Positions 1-13,027 of a stretch of DNA of 64,000 nucleotides are shown piece by piece. The stretch comes from Tyto alba. Lineage: Eukaryota; Chordata; Aves; Strigiformes; Tytonidae. Each line of letters begins with the position of its first letter. Position 1 is the stretch's first letter. The position numbers were made by a program, and so were the translations under genes. The stretch covers positions 18,407,518-18,471,517 of the forward strand of contig NW_024881313.1 of assembly GCF_018691265.1 (NCBI RefSeq), in the 5' to 3' direction. The notes under the pieces are model-generated. The model saw only the letters and a program-made list of their open reading frames with translations, was not told the DNA's origin and ran no database searches.

Positions 1-400
1 GGAACCTCTTAGACTGTTTACTCTGCTGTATTATTCCAGCAGACATCTGGTAAGTTGAAGTCCCCCATGAGAACAAGGGCTAGTGATTATGAGACTTCTC
101 CCAGCTGCTTACAGAATATTTCATCTGCCTCTTCATCCTGGTTGGGAGATCTATAACAGACTCCTACCATGATATCTGCCTTGTTGGCCTTCCCACTGAT
201 ACATATTGTCCTGGCTTTGGCTGGGATAGAGCTAATTTTTAATTCTTAGTAGCTAGAATTATGCTGTGTTTTGGATTCAATATGGGATTTGGTATGAGAA
301 TATACTGATGTTAACATACCGTAAACCACGACACTTACCCATAAACTCACTCAACCCTACTGTCACCATCATCAAGCTCTAGAGAGTCAAATGTTCCTTT
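1..400 (-). mobile_element. CR1 LINE fragment, ORF2 endonuclease region, interrupted by an LTR
   Basis: Read on the minus strand, positions 1-206 translate in pieces to G-V-C-Y-R-S-P-N-Q-D-E-E-A-D-E, then L-V-L-M-G-D-F-N-L-P-D-V-C-W. The G-D-F-N motif belongs to the apurinic-like endonuclease of avian CR1 ORF2. The upstream continuation at about 334-400 reads F-D-S-L-E-L-D-D-G-D-S-R-V-E, another CR1 endonuclease stretch. The two halves are separated by the LTR at 207-333. The copy has stops and is dead. It extends left beyond the window and its right end is approximate. Confidence 0.85.
207..333 (+). mobile_element. internally deleted solo LTR (ERVL-like) nested in CR1
   Basis: Begins TGTCCTGGCTTTGGCTGGGA and ends TAAACCACGACA, which match the two ends of a common avian ERVL-type LTR as I remember it. 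It is only 127 bases long against several hundred for the full LTR, so most of the middle is deleted. Candidate 5-bp target duplications are catat (202-206) and cttac (334-338), matching at three of five positions. It interrupts the CR1 endonuclease frame. Confidence 0.65.
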
Positions 401-2264
401 GTAGTACGAACTTTTCCCAAACGACATGCAATCCGGACAGTTAGTTACGGCCTGCCACCCAGTTTGGAACGTCATCAGTACCAGCATCTTTATGCAAACT
501 CTGGAAAGTATCAACAGCCTACACGTTACTGCCACTACATGGCAGACTTGGCCTAACTAAAGGACCTATTGCTAACAAGCTTAACTAGAAGGCAGAAGGA
601 TTCTGAAGTTAATTGAATGCAAAGTTCCTTAAGCTATTTCTTGAATCCACAGGTTTTTTTTTTCTCCACTTAAACATAGTCAGCATATCAAATGGTGAAC
701 ACTTCTCAATATGTTTATTCATCAGATAAAGGAAAATCTCAAAAAAAATAAATCAACGGGATCAAAAAGCAATTCATAAACGCTGTATAACAAAACCTCT
801 GACAGCCAAATTCAACAAAGCATATTTCCACTGAACAACACTAACAAATCATTTTTAGAGCAAATGCACTGGTCCCTTTAGGCTGGCAAGTGACAGATGC
901 TCATCTCTATAGAAGTGCTGTAAGATACATTGACTAACCTGAACTGAAGTCCTGGAACTGCTGCACAGACACCTGAACTAGCTCTGAAAAAGCTTCATTA
1001 TAGCCAAAGTATTTTTTGATTGACACATCGACTTATTTCAGCTAGGCTCTTCTTCCACCTAGGCAGGATTACTGTGACAATTACTACCATTAGTTTGCAG
1101 AGGTATCTGGATAGAGTTTGTATGGAAAAGAGCCAGCACAGGTCAGTTCAATCCAGCAGAAAATAACTGCATCCAGCAACTCTGCTCTGGACTTCTCTAT
1201 GCAAAGAAGTCAGGGAGAAATGAGATCACTGTGGATTAAGCTATAGAAATGGATTAATGTGAAATGCTACCCTGTGGAGAGAGAGAGAGCAAAGAGCTCC
1301 CGTGCTTTAGACTCTACCTTATTTCTGCTTACTCTACACCAGTCTCCAATGCCATGGAGAGAAACATGCAGAACAGAACAATGACAGCTATTGCCCTGAC
1401 ACTGCTCTACTTGTGGGGTCCCCAAGCTTCACTGCCACTGAAGAGCTACAACTGCTTAACATTAAGATAATGAAGGGGGAAGAAAAAGGTTCAGAAAGGA
1501 ATTCAGAAGAAGGAAGAGAGTTAGCAACTATCTTCTCCATTAAAGACTGAGATTTATCAACTGTGTTATCAGGAATTGGATCAGTATAAAAAGTAACCTG
1601 TCAAATTCCTCACAAAATTAAAGGCAAGGAGAGATCACCTCATCATCTCACTTGGTAACAAAAACAAACAGACTCTAAGAACGCATGTCTTCAAGGCACT
1701 GGACATTGTGGAGGAAGCATGTGAATGCACAGCAGTAAAAAGTCTTCACACACTAGAGAAGCACCATTATTCACTTAAAGCTGCATGGAAACAGTGTAGC
1801 CTCCATCAGGACAGGCATTAACCCTGTGATAGCAAATCTATCTATTGAAAAAAAAAATTAAGGGAAAAAAAAAATAAATCAAAGTCTATTCTTTGCTACC
1901 ATTTAAGAGTTCTTATTTTCCCTGAAATGGATAAGACTTCTACATTCTGTTGTTAAAAAGCTCAGACCTAAAATATACAAAGGAATGCTATTTCAATAGC
2001 ATTTCCCATTTTTATAGAGAATAGATTTTTATAGAGAATAAGATTTATTAACACCGTATTTTGTTGCACCTCATTTGGGGGGAGGTAGGGAAGCACTTTC
2101 CTAGAGAACATCAAGAATTCCACATAAACTACACAGAAGATGAAGGATCTCTACTGCACACAGTTCCACTTCACACCTGTTTTAGAGAACATGCCACACA
2201 GCTGGCACACATTCTTTTAGTGGTCAGTAAGACACATCTTATGCCCAGGTCCAGTTAAACTTAC
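401..2264 (-). other. NMT2: NMT2 intron 3 (part)
   Basis: AT-rich intron sequence between the CR1 remnant at the left edge and exon 3. I looked for the next NMT2 exon, which should encode a stretch like E-P-D-K-D-N, and did not find it. It holds A-rich runs near 1850 and 1870, a short hairpin at 1984-2003, and a 15-base direct repeat near 2009-2040. No gene is visible. Confidence 0.8.
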
Positions 2265-2409
2265 TAAGTTTAGGTACAGGTTGCGTATCCCAAAACTGGT
2301 ATTTGCGTTTGGTAGCCTCATCAATATTCTTTGCTGGGCCTTGGCATGCAGAGAGCAGCTCCATCGCTCTCTGGATATCTTGAAGCTTCTGCATTGGAAT
2401 GGCTGGATT
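2265..2409 (-). CDS. NMT2: N-myristoyltransferase 2, coding exon 3 (start of catalytic domain)
   Basis: The 145-bp exon follows a CTGTGTACAG acceptor and ends CCT-AAA-CTT-A before a GTAAGTTT donor. It encodes N-P-A-I-P-M-Q-K-L-Q-D-I-Q-R-A-M-E-L-L-S, then A-C-Q-G-P-A-K-N-I-D-E-A-T-K, then Y-Q-F-W-D-T-Q-P-V-P-K-L. This is the junction between the variable leader and the conserved GNAT-like catalytic core. The Y-Q-F-W-D-T-Q-P-V motif is diagnostic of metazoan NMTs and in the family contributes to the myristoyl-CoA pocket. The length is 48 x 3 + 1, which leaves one base for the next exon. Exon 4 and the rest of the catalytic domain are not present between here and position 1, so the gene is cut by the window edge rather than broken. 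Confidence 0.94.
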
Positions 2410-5400
2410 CTGTACACAGCGACAAAAGGAAGAGGAAGCTTATTGAGTATGTTTACTTTGAACACTTGTACAAACATTAATTTATTTTACTGGTAGGTAT
2501 TCTTTCATGTGCTCTTCTCATCATGGTTAGTTTAGGTATAACCTTCAGAGGCAGGAGGACAGAAAATTAGGTGGGCAACAGACAAGCAACTTCACAAAAT
2601 ACTTAACAGTTCTGAGTAGCACTTGCATTTAGCCATGAAACTTCAGCGTTTTTAATACACATACTGTGGCATCAAGGCAGGATACCAGTATCACAATAAA
2701 AAGTTTTTTTATATTCCCTACCCCACACCCCCCCTTGGTAAAATACAGTAAAATGGCAAAAAGCAGGTCAGCTTAGATATCTAACAATCTACACACAGAG
2801 ATGTTTGAAGTTGTACATTACACATACAACATAAAATAGTATTGAAATCAGCTACCATTCAGTATTTCAGGTACACTGTGTTACTACAAATATCCACCTT
2901 TTAACCTTTGTTATATTGTGTCTGTCTTCTATTAGCTTACAATTATTATAGTAGGTACTTTCGGCATTGTATCATATGTAGGAGTTAACCATCTTGCCAG
3001 TAACACCAGCTGTGCCAACACTCAAAACTAAAGATAATTTCAACTGACAAAAGCAGACAGACATAAAATAAACCAACTTTCCACTTAAAAGATGGAAAAA
3101 TCTTCATAGAAAAGTTATTTGAAAAACATAAAACCTAAGCTTAAGCATGTCTAAACTGAGCTCTTAAATCGTCACTTTTGATCATTCTGAGTAAGTGTAA
3201 CTGGAATATTACCTTCATAGAAACGTGAAGACAAATAATAGCAACAGACTTCTAAATCTAAATTATGTATTTTTTCTCTCTTTCTTTTTTAGTTTATTTG
3301 TTTTGTTTTGTTATCTCCTGAGTGGTAAGTCCTGTTCTGAGGCATACTAACAGCATGCCTGTGCTCACGTTTTCCCAGACTGCAGTGCAATAAGTACATT
3401 TGAAGAAATAGTCTCAAATGCATTGGAAAACTTCAAGCAACTCTGCATTGATTTCAAGCCAGATGGTTTTTTTACTGAATATCAATGGATCACTATTTCC
3501 GTATTTCACTTTCTTTCTAGGGTTCATGTGTTGAAAAAACACCATAAATTACAAATAATGATGTAAAGTTTCATTTGGATGGGCATCTGCCTCTAGTATC
3601 CTCAGTCAGAAAAGGAGTGTATCTCCCTGCCTGTAGCTCAAGCAGGCCATCATTTTGTATTTATAATAAAAAGTTGTACTCTCTAAACATTACACAGTTT
3701 CTTTCATTAAGTATTGCAAAAATGTTACCTGTGAGCATGCTTTTAATACCTGCCATCTGAGTAGTTATAAATTAACATATTTACACACTTTAGAGCAACA
3801 CCACTGTAGCATAAAGAAAAAAAAAAAGTCAACCCTGTTTCTTGATCTGGATTACAGTGACATAAGTTACTTTTCTCAACTAAAACTCAATTTGTCTATT
3901 ACACATTGGCCCGATACAAATACTTCTAATGACACTAGATAAATTCTGAAATCTTACCAGTACACTGTGAAATCATACATAAATATTGACATACTGTAAT
4001 TTGTTTTTTACATTTAAGACTGTAATGTTTTTTCTATATTAAGAAGAAGAAAACAGAAAATAATTAAAAAAAAATACATTAGGTTCTAAAATGATGTTAC
4101 TAGCATATATAAAGTAAAAAGTCATGTTCTGGTACTAAATACAACATGGCTAGGTACATCGGGAGGAAACTCCTTTCCCTTCAAAACGTTCAGAGATCAG
4201 CCTGGCTAAGAAGTTTACTTTCAACCATTTTTGTTTTCCTTTAACGGAAAGCAAGAAAAACCTACACAGAAACTAGAAAAAATAGTGATTTTGTTTAATT
4301 TCAGTTTAGGGAAATATCTCCTCACAGCACAAAATGGCACTGTTGTGCAACAGGGCTGAGGTCTGCAATGATTTTTTTGCCTCAGTTTTGGTGACAAGAT
4401 CTGACCTCAGACCTTTGATGTCCCTAAGCCTTGTAGCACAGTCTGTGAGACTCCCATTAACCACAGCACGAGGGAAAGTTAGGGACCACTTAGCTCACTA
4501 ATCATGCACAGGTCCCTAAAAACAGACTGGATGCATTTGAGGGTGCTGAGGGACCTGGCTGATGTTACTGCATCTATCACATTTGAAAGGTTATAGCAAT
4601 TAGTGGAGGTTTCTTATGACCGGAAAAACGGCAATGTCACACCCATCTTCAAGAAGACAAGGGGGAGGATTTTGAGAACTCAGGGGTCAATACTATTTAA
4701 TGATCCAGACATGACAATGAATGCTTTCTCTGCAAGTTCAGTTGATACCTAGTTGGGAAGAATGGTTGAGATGCTGGACTGCAGAGCTGCTATTCACAGA
4801 TACTTTGACAGGCTGGAAGCAGAAACTTCCTCAAGTTTGACAAAGGCAAATGCAAAGTCCTGCATCTGGGACAGAAAATGTGCATGCAATGACAGAGACC
4901 AGCATGGACTGGCTGGGAAGCAGCTTTGTAGAAAAGAACTTGGAGGTCCTGGTGAGCAGAGAGCTGAACGTGAGCCAGCAGTTTGCTGGCCAGCAAAGAA
5001 GGACAGCTGCATATTGGGTTGTACCAGTAAGACTGACCAGCAAGCCTTCCCCTTTATCTGACACCCCTGAGATCGTGTCTCACAGTTTTGGGTTCCTCAT
5101 TACAAGGAAAACATTGACATAGTGGAACAAGTTCAGTGGAGGACCACCAAGATGACTGAGGGGCTGAAGCACATGACATACAAGGAGAAGATGACAGACC
5201 TTGGTTTGTTCAGTTTTAAGAAGAGAAGATTAAGGGAGTAGGATAAATCTTACCGCTGCCTAATGGGAGGATGCAAAGAAAACCAAGCCAAGTCTTTACA
5301 GAGGAGCATAACGATAGGACAAGAAACAATGGTCACAACTTGAAAACCAGCAAAATCTATTTAGATATAAGGAATTACTATTTTTTTAACCATAAGCATA

Positions 5401-7743
5401 CTCAAACACTGGAGCAGGTTGCCCATAGAGGTTGTGGAGTCTCCATCCTTGGATACCAAACAACCTCATCTAGGCCTGAGCAACATGACATAGCTGGATC
5501 TGCTCTAAGCAGGACATCGGTCAAAAGACCTCCAGAGGTCCCTTCCAATGTAAGTTACTCTGTGACTATGATGTGTAGATCATTGATGACTAACTACAAT
5601 AATGACTGATAAAGTTGCAGATCTGGCAAGCTTCATTTGTGTCAGTGTGGACAGTCTACATCACTGGGACTTGTAATGGGGAGAGAACAATGTCTTGTGA
5701 GATGAGCAGTGAAGTGTCCTAAAGGTCATCGTAAGCATACAATGCTAACAAGCATTTAGTGCTGTGGTTACACTCATGCCAGTGTTTAAAAAGTCCAATA
5801 ACACAAATAAGAGAGGGGGAAGCCAAGGAGAGTCCCTGTTCCATTTGTCTCATCTCCAGACCGGTGCACCTGTTTACAAACTGACCTGGCCTCAAAATCC
5901 TTTTTCAAAATCATTTTCAATGAGTTCAGAAAACCCACTGAGTATTAACTGATGACCCTGCATATATTCTCTTAGAGCTATAGTGTACAATGTCACTTTC
6001 CTCTGAAATATTTTGTAAACCTCTTTCCAACCAAGAGCAAACAAATGCTAAAAGCCTTTTTTCTATGACAGATTTCACATAGCACAAGGAATATAAAATT
6101 CCAAGTATCACTTGAGTAGCAGAGAAAATGAATATACTTCTCCACACTGATTCAGATCAGCAGTCTAAGATGCTTTCAAAAAATCTTAACTAGGAAAGTT
6201 GTCCAAGACAGGGAAACTGGTCTACTTATCAGCATGTACACCTGGAACACAGCAGAGAAGATGAAAAAAACCAGCCAACACTAATGCATTTGCAACTAGA
6301 AGAAAGTAGAAGCCACATATGAATAGTAAAATGGTTTAGCTGCCTAGAACTTGAGAGAAAAATAAGAGCTTTTCTTTTATACCACTAAAAGAGAAAATTT
6401 TGTAACATTGCTAACAAACTGGCTAAAGTTCTTGTGACAGTAAAATAATCACAAAGAGTACCACTCTAAATACACAGCTTAGAACAACGATAGGCCTCCA
6501 CATTTGCAAAACGCATCATGCCAGAGAAATGGTGTGCAAGACTGCAGGGTGCTGAGGACTAAAATCTTACACATAAAAACAAACAAAAAAGTGAAGTAGC
6601 TTCCTTTTAATGTAATTAGAGGCATCATATGGAACAATAAGTTTGGTCAGCAGGGAGCAAAGGAACTCCCAGGATACTGCAGCAATGAGCTATGCCTTTA
6701 TGTTAATATTAAAATTGACCTTGCTCCAATTGTAAAAGAGTTTGGTTACTTGGTTATCACTTGCAAACAGTCATCTTGTATTATCAATTCATGCTACATG
6801 CTGTACAGAAACACAATATCAATACAAGATCAGAAAGTACTTAAGTTCTACATATTTTAAAGTGTCCCCTGTGCCAAATGTGCCCATTCAAAGCAATAGG
6901 AGTGGCAGAGAGATCTAAAGGGACAACAAAAAAAAAAAACCCTATCAGTACATTAATGAGCCAGAACACAACTTTTTTCCCTAAAATTAATTTGTAGCCT
7001 CAGTGTACTTGACTGATCTTAGTGATATAACAGTGTAACTTTCTCCACACTGATCTGATAAATTGAATATAGCTACTTCAACATGCTCACAGACAATGCT
7101 ATTTTATCACAAGCCCACAAAGACTGTACATCCCCTCATGTAATTTTGCATTCTTATTTACAGCAGAGGGCTTTCAGACGGCAAAAAGTTTCTTCAGTCT
7201 GTTCTGGATCTCCATGTTACAGATTACCGCATTTTATGTAAAATGATATGGGGCTTGTTTGCCAAATAAGACTCTGGTTAGTTAGCACAGCCGGTACACC
7301 TTCCCTCCTGCCGCTGATGCTTGCCATGAGATAACATTATGTTATACAAGTTACTGAAACAGCACTAAGCCAGGTTAGATGGTGGCTAAACTAAAGGCCA
7401 TCAAACACAAAATCTATTTAAAAGCATTACCACTGCAGATTAAGATTCCCTGTGACAAAGCTGCCACTAGCCTGAGTTCTAACTGTTGGAAAAAACGAAA
7501 CACCTCCTCCTCTGCTTTTCTTAGAGTATACCACTGTGGTGGTGATGACAACTCTCCAGCTAACTTCACACAGTCTGCAAACACCAGGTCTTACCTTGCT
7601 TCTGTCTCTATTCAGGACAGTAGCCATTTGCTTAATTCTGATACGTTAAGGCAGAACTACCAACTCACTTTTACAAAAAGCAACACACAAATTAAAACTG
7701 AATTAAAAAGCAAGCACAAATTAAAACAGAACCAGGCTCTCAC
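2410..7743 (-). other. NMT2: NMT2 intron 2
   Basis: A 5.3-kb AT-rich intron. Its only recognisable insertion is the CR1 fragment at about 4340-5575, which lies antisense to NMT2. The remainder shows short A/T runs and no coding, RNA-gene or conserved-domain signal that I can support. Confidence 0.85.
4340..5575 (+). mobile_element. CR1 LINE, ORF2 C-terminal part and 3' end
   Basis: Plus-strand landmarks appear in the order of avian CR1: a GGCTGAGGTCTGCAATGA segment with TTTGCCTCAG (about 4354-4390), CATTTGAGGGTGCTGAGGGA (about 4534), a GGAAAAACGGCAATGTCAC and CATCTTCAAGAAG segment (about 4621), AAGTCCTGCATCTGGGACA (about 4855), CAGTTTTGGGTTCCTCATTA, GGAGCAGGTTGCCC (about 5411), and a 3' tail of GGTCCCTTCCAATG and CTCTGTGACTATGATG. 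Part of the reverse-transcriptase core appears deleted near 4660-4690. It is antisense to NMT2 within intron 2. Short frames inside it are remnants with many stops. Confidence 0.85.
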
Positions 7744-7879
7744 TTTTGAAGGCTGTTGAATTTTAATCTCCTGGGAGTCAGATGCAGAATCTGATTTGGT
7801 GCCTCCAGAATTTGGTTTCTCCTTTTTTCTCTTTTGCTTCTTTTTCTTCTTCTTCGCTCCCAAATCCCCTCCAGGACTT
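7744..7879 (-). CDS. NMT2: N-myristoyltransferase 2, coding exon 2 (polybasic segment)
   Basis: The 136-bp exon begins after a TCTCTGGCAG acceptor and ends TCA-AAA before a GTGAGAG donor. It encodes S-P-G-G-D-L-G-A, then the lysine run K-K-K-K-K-K-Q-K-R-K-K-E-K, then P-N-S-G-G-T-K-S-D-S-A-S-D-S-Q-E-I-K-I-Q and Q-P-S-K. This polybasic block followed by a Ser/Asp stretch is a hallmark of the NMT1/NMT2 N-terminus; the P-N-S-G-G-T-K form fits NMT2. In the family the basic block is linked to ribosome association, and it is dispensable for catalysis. The length is 1 + 45 x 3, so it joins exon 1 and exon 3 in phase. Longer frames that run through this exon on either side of its splice sites are intronic read-through. 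Confidence 0.95.
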
Positions 7880-8800
7880 CTGCCAGAGATTCAGAGAATG
7901 TGCAATGAGAAAAAATCAATACCACCAAGCTTAAAACTCTAAAAAAGTTAAATATGGGAAAACCATCCTTTTAATATGAAAAATCTAACAGCAGTTAGAA
8001 TGCGAAGGAAAGGCAGGGAAAGGAAGGAAGGTGGGAAATGAGAGCATTGAAGAAAAACTTCCTGCAAGTGCTTTCAAATTTGTTTCATACTGAGACAGTA
8101 GCACAAGCAGGCATTTTGACACACTAGTGTCAAATTGTGACACTATATAACAGCCAGAGCTCTTCTACAGGCTACTACCATGCACAAACATTAAATGACC
8201 AAATTCAACAGAGTTTGGAGGAACTCAGGAATGCAGGAACTGAAAAATGTAACCTCCCTGGAAATGCAGTAACTATTAGTGGCCCAGTATTCTTTTCCCC
8301 TTCATGCTCAACTATCAGGCACATCTGAATTTGAGAAGAATCCAAACAAAAACATTCTGTTTTCAGGGAATTTGGGGTTTAAGTAGTGATGAAAGTTTTG
8401 CTGACATCTCAGTAAGAAACAACACAAAACTAACCAGATATTTGTCCTTTAAAACAGTAAGTACAATGGGGTCAACTAATAGACAAAATAACAAAACAAC
8501 AAAGTATACATTGCATATGCAGATTCTGACATATTTTGACTGCTGATAATAAAACTCCCTTCCTCTTTAAGGAGATTCTGATTTGACAAAAAAAATCAAG
8601 ATATAGAACCAAGATTAGATTAGAATTTGCAAAGTGTAGGAAGTGTTGGCAACTCTTGGACATAAGGCAAATAAAGAGTCAGTGAGTCAGTTAACACTAA
8701 ATCCTTTTCAAGAGGTTAATCTCCCAGCAAAATCACATGTACATAATAGAGCTCAAGACAGCGGGGGGTTGGGGGCTTGGGTGTTTTTCCCTGGAAAAGA

Positions 8801-8826
8801 AAAAAAAAAAAAAAAAAAAAAAAAAA
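8801..8826 (+). repeat. A26 homopolymer
   Basis: A run of 26 A preceded by a G-rich stretch (8762-8775) and GGAAAAG. No retrocopy or SINE body is recognisable before it, so it is listed as a simple repeat. Homopolymers of this length are prone to sequencing error. Confidence 0.9.
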
Positions 8827-11800
8827 TCAATGCAACAAACAACTGTTTATTTTAATTCTGGAGGGGAAAAAAAAACAGGTATGATACCGGCAACCCAAAA
8901 GAAGGAGAACTCAGAAGAACTTAACTAAAGTTATTAAGATCAACATGTTTGCAAGGGCCATGTTATTCACTGTAACATGCTCACTTTCAAGATTACAGTG
9001 CCCAGCCATATACCTTGTCAGAGCTGATCAGCAAGAAAATGCCCAAATGTCCAACTGGGAGGCCAAAAGCCTGCAACTAATCAAACATGCAACTAAACAC
9101 TCATTTTTATGAGATCATTACTGTTCTGTAGGACACCCTGCAGTGAAAGATCAACCCTATGAAGTCCTTAACATTCACAGTTACACCTTCTGAGATGCTA
9201 ACTCGGTGGACAACAGTGTAGCAGACCAAACACACGAGACAGAAGAGAATTTGTAGTATTTACTAGAAGTTTGCAGAAACAAAAGATGGGAGTTGTAGAA
9301 GCGAGGCAGGCAGAACATTTTCTATTGCAGAATGAAGATACTGCCTGATCACCTAGACGATTCTGTTAACAATTCCGATACTCTCAGTTTAAAATAATCA
9401 AATTTAAATCCATTTGAAGGCCTGTATACCAAGCTGACATTTTGTACAGAATTTAAACACAAAACCGACCCAGAGGCCTAGGAAGAGGTTATAAATATGA
9501 GAGTAAAAAACCAAATGTTTATAGGACCTAGAACTTTACCACCTCTAGCAAAACTGAGATAAAAATACTGAGGAAAGTGATTTCACGTTTGCTAAAACTC
9601 ATTTAATGAGGTACTCTTCTACTTTCTTGAACTGTGCACAAACTTTTGCCTTTTCCTTTAATAGCTCATATACAGCAAATTATGCCACCGTGTCCTTGAG
9701 CTGACTCCCAAGCTTTTTTGTTGAATATCTACTAGGAGCCTCAATAAACACCATTCTCAAACAGACGCCTTCAGCAGGCACTGAGCCCCAGGTCGCACCG
9801 ATGAAGTTCACTTGTCTTCTTGTCTTTCAGCAGAAGCTGGCCCAAATCACACCACAGGGGAATTCTGCTCACTGGGATTACCTAAGGTTCAATGTTTTAT
9901 TTAGTTTGGTGAAATAATGAACAACTGTACTCAAAAGTTTGGCAGATATGGAGAAAAAGAAGCTTTGCCAAGCTTTACTAATGTTATCCCCAGTTAAACT
10001 GTACTTTTATCAGCATAATCTTAGTTTGTTTATTGACCAGCTCAAGGTCTTTTTCATATAGAAATGCATATTTTTTAGCTGGGAAAGAGGGAAGACAGGA
10101 CTGAATTGCTGTAAACTATACATGGCGTTTAAAACTACTCATTTTTAAAAAAATCTGAAATCCTAATCCTTGGCTTATGACCTTCAGGTTTGGAGCTTTC
10201 ACACCACCTCTTACAAAATAAATACTGGTATCTTTGTCTGACAGGTTACCCAGGGACCGTTCAGAGCAGTTATTTATGCATAGTCTCCTGCTTAGGTCAG
10301 TCTTTTTTTACTGTTACAGTCCACAGGATGTAAAAAGAGGATTTAAAGAGAGATCCACTTGTCCTTCAACTACTTAGGCACGCCTGCAACCCAGAGATTT
10401 GGCAGCCTGCGGCACATAGAAACTTCTACTGAGTAAACAGCTTTGTCCAACACAAGTTACAACCAGAGATACCAAGCAAATTAGGGTAAAAGCAAAACCA
10501 AAACATCTCAGAATTTCTTGTCCTTCTCATACTCTGCCTTGAAAAGAAACAAAACACTCTAGAACTGGGAGCAAAAATGCCTGGGAAGGGAGGAATTTTG
10601 TTGCTCAGCTTGTAGTAATTATGCTGGACATGACAGCACAAAGGATATGCAAAGGTAACAAGATTAAAAGCAAAGACTCATATTGAAAGCTTTTCTCTTA
10701 ATTAAACATTCTTGTGTGCTAAGATCCGAGCTCTCCTTTGTCTGGTCAGATACACCTATATGATGACACCATGAAACGTATCTCACTTTTAGAAGTTTGG
10801 GAGGAATAAAAAATAAAATTTTCCAACTTCTACGATACCTGGCCTTTAAGCATGAAATCTCTTTTGCTGAACAACCCTGCTACCGTTAAAGTGACACAAC
10901 TCAGAGCGCAGGTCCCACGTGGGAAGCAGGAAAAGGATATGCAACTCAGGTTGAAGCTACATCTAGCTGTCAGGTCAGGAAACATAACCAACATAACCTT
11001 TTCACGCATCAGGTCAATGCATCTGTCCCAGTCCAGCCCACCACATAGACCACAGCTGGTTACACCACAAAAAATATTCAACGTTAGACTTGAGGAAGAT
11101 TTGACTGCGTCAGTCTAGTAGAGACACGCTTATACCAGTAGCACTTTGTTGACAGGAGGGCACGCCTACACACTTAGGCTGAGGTGTACCTAAGTGCAGA
11201 CGTGGTCTAAGATATTTTTAACTGCATCCACAATGACAGTTTTATCAGTCTGATGAATAAGTGAGGCCAGCACAAAAGTGACATGCAAATCAAAATTCAG
11301 CTGAGGCAAAAGAAGAGTTAAAAGACCTCATTCTGCCCCAAAAAGATTTAACCTTGCCACAAAATCAGGCTATGGATATGACTCTGAGACAGTCACTTAG
11401 GCCCACAGTTTTATGATTTTGTCTGCAAATTACAAATGCATGCCCATGATCCCACCCACATACCTTTCCACTTATGTACACACATCTGGTGTTTTGCATA
11501 AATGTGAAAAGAGACTTTTCCTTCTCCCTGCATGTGTTTTTTGTTTTGGTTTGGTTTTTTTAAACTGAAATTGGGGATCCTCACTGCATTTGGGGAGGAG
11601 TGTAGCAAAGGGTGAGAAACTGAAAAGCTGAGATGGAAGAATCAGGAAGAATATGACAGTAACCCTACTCAGCTGGTCAAACCGTTTTGGCTTCCCTTGG
11701 TTTTGACTTATCTTTCCCACTGAATATACATCAGTGCCATTTTAATTGACTTTTTGGACACTAAATTCTACTTTAGCAGAAACAGCTTTTTGTAATATCA

Positions 11801-13010
11801 ACATCTGTTTTAAATTACATGGAATGGTAATTTTAAGTTAGCAATTTCTCAAATTTAAAACCAAACATGTACTTCAGATGTTTATTTTTAAGCTGCAAAG
11901 GCCTAGGCCTGTGTGGGGTTTTTGTCTTCACAGGATTTTTTTCTCTCTCTGTGAGTAAGTGAGGTTGCAAAACTACATTTCTGAAATCGTTATATAGATC
12001 TTTTGATCACAAAAATCAGATTTCATGTGTATGGGCAAGACTCCAAAAAATTTCCAAGTGGTATTATTTATACTAGGTCCGTCCTTGGTTCATAAAGAAA
12101 ATAGAGGCTTAGACACAAAGGGCTTTTCCATTGCTGTATTAGACTACCACTACTTCAAGACAATAAGGTGGTCCTGACCAGAAGTGCTTATGTCCTTCAA
12201 ATTCCACCTATTAAAAAACTACCACTACTAACCACCTCTCTGGATGAAGACTGTATTTGCATACATTTCAGTGCTTAGAAATGCAAGTTTTTTGAGCACG
12301 AAAACCTAATAGCAATGCCTTAAAACCCAACCCAACAGGTATTCCTCAAAGCTTTGTGTGTTTCCTCTGCCTCCCTCTTCAAGTCTATAAGGTTATACTC
12401 CAAGATTTAAATCTCACCTGCTAAAACTGAGCACTGCCTCCAGTACCTTAAAAATATATATATTTTTTTTTTAATGTAAAAGTAGTGCTGGTTGTAAAGT
12501 TTCCATTTAACAATAATCAAAGGGGTATATTACTAAACCATTAAAAGTAAATAATTTGTGAGGGTTGGGGGGAGTTGTTTAAAGGTCATACTTTTTCCTC
12601 ATCTGTTCACTAAACGTTCTGTGCCCAAAGCCTTTCTGCAGTTGAGCATAAGGAGCTATTTAGAATTAACTAAGAGACCTTACAAAGCTAGGCCCGGCAG
12701 GGTGGATTCAGGTGCAATAAATACATTTTTTTTACATATATACTGACAAAACTATTTTGTAAACAACACTTTATTATGAAACAGAACAAATACAGCATAA
12801 TGCATCTAGCAGAAGCAAGCTGCAGACACAGAACAGAAGAACAGCAATGAGTCACACAACATACATAATCCTGCATCTAAAAAACAGGAGCAGAAACAGA
12901 GGACAAAGACATTTGCACTGTTGACAGCTATAAAGTGGTATTTTCTGCTGCAGTCATTCAGTGCTCGGGCACATGAAAAAATTGTAATTTTTAAAAAAAT
13001 TTGCTAAGTC

Positions 13011-13027
13011 ATATATATATATATATA
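13011..13027. repeat. (AT)8 microsatellite
   Basis: Short uninterrupted AT repeat in NMT2 intron 1. Confidence 0.9.

Noticed and set aside
4753..5609. Frames of 70-112 codons around 4.75-5.6 kb
   Set aside because: They lie inside the decayed CR1 LINE and read mostly in wrong or broken frames.
7379..7759. 126-codon plus-strand frame overlapping NMT2 exon 2
   Set aside because: It is mostly intronic and only grazes the exon's antisense strand; no family signature.
11140..11215. CTTAGG...CCTAAG inverted motif and GCAGACGTGGTCTAAG, possibly the end of an old DNA transposon
   Set aside because: No second terminal repeat or target duplication could be found, so the assignment is too weak.
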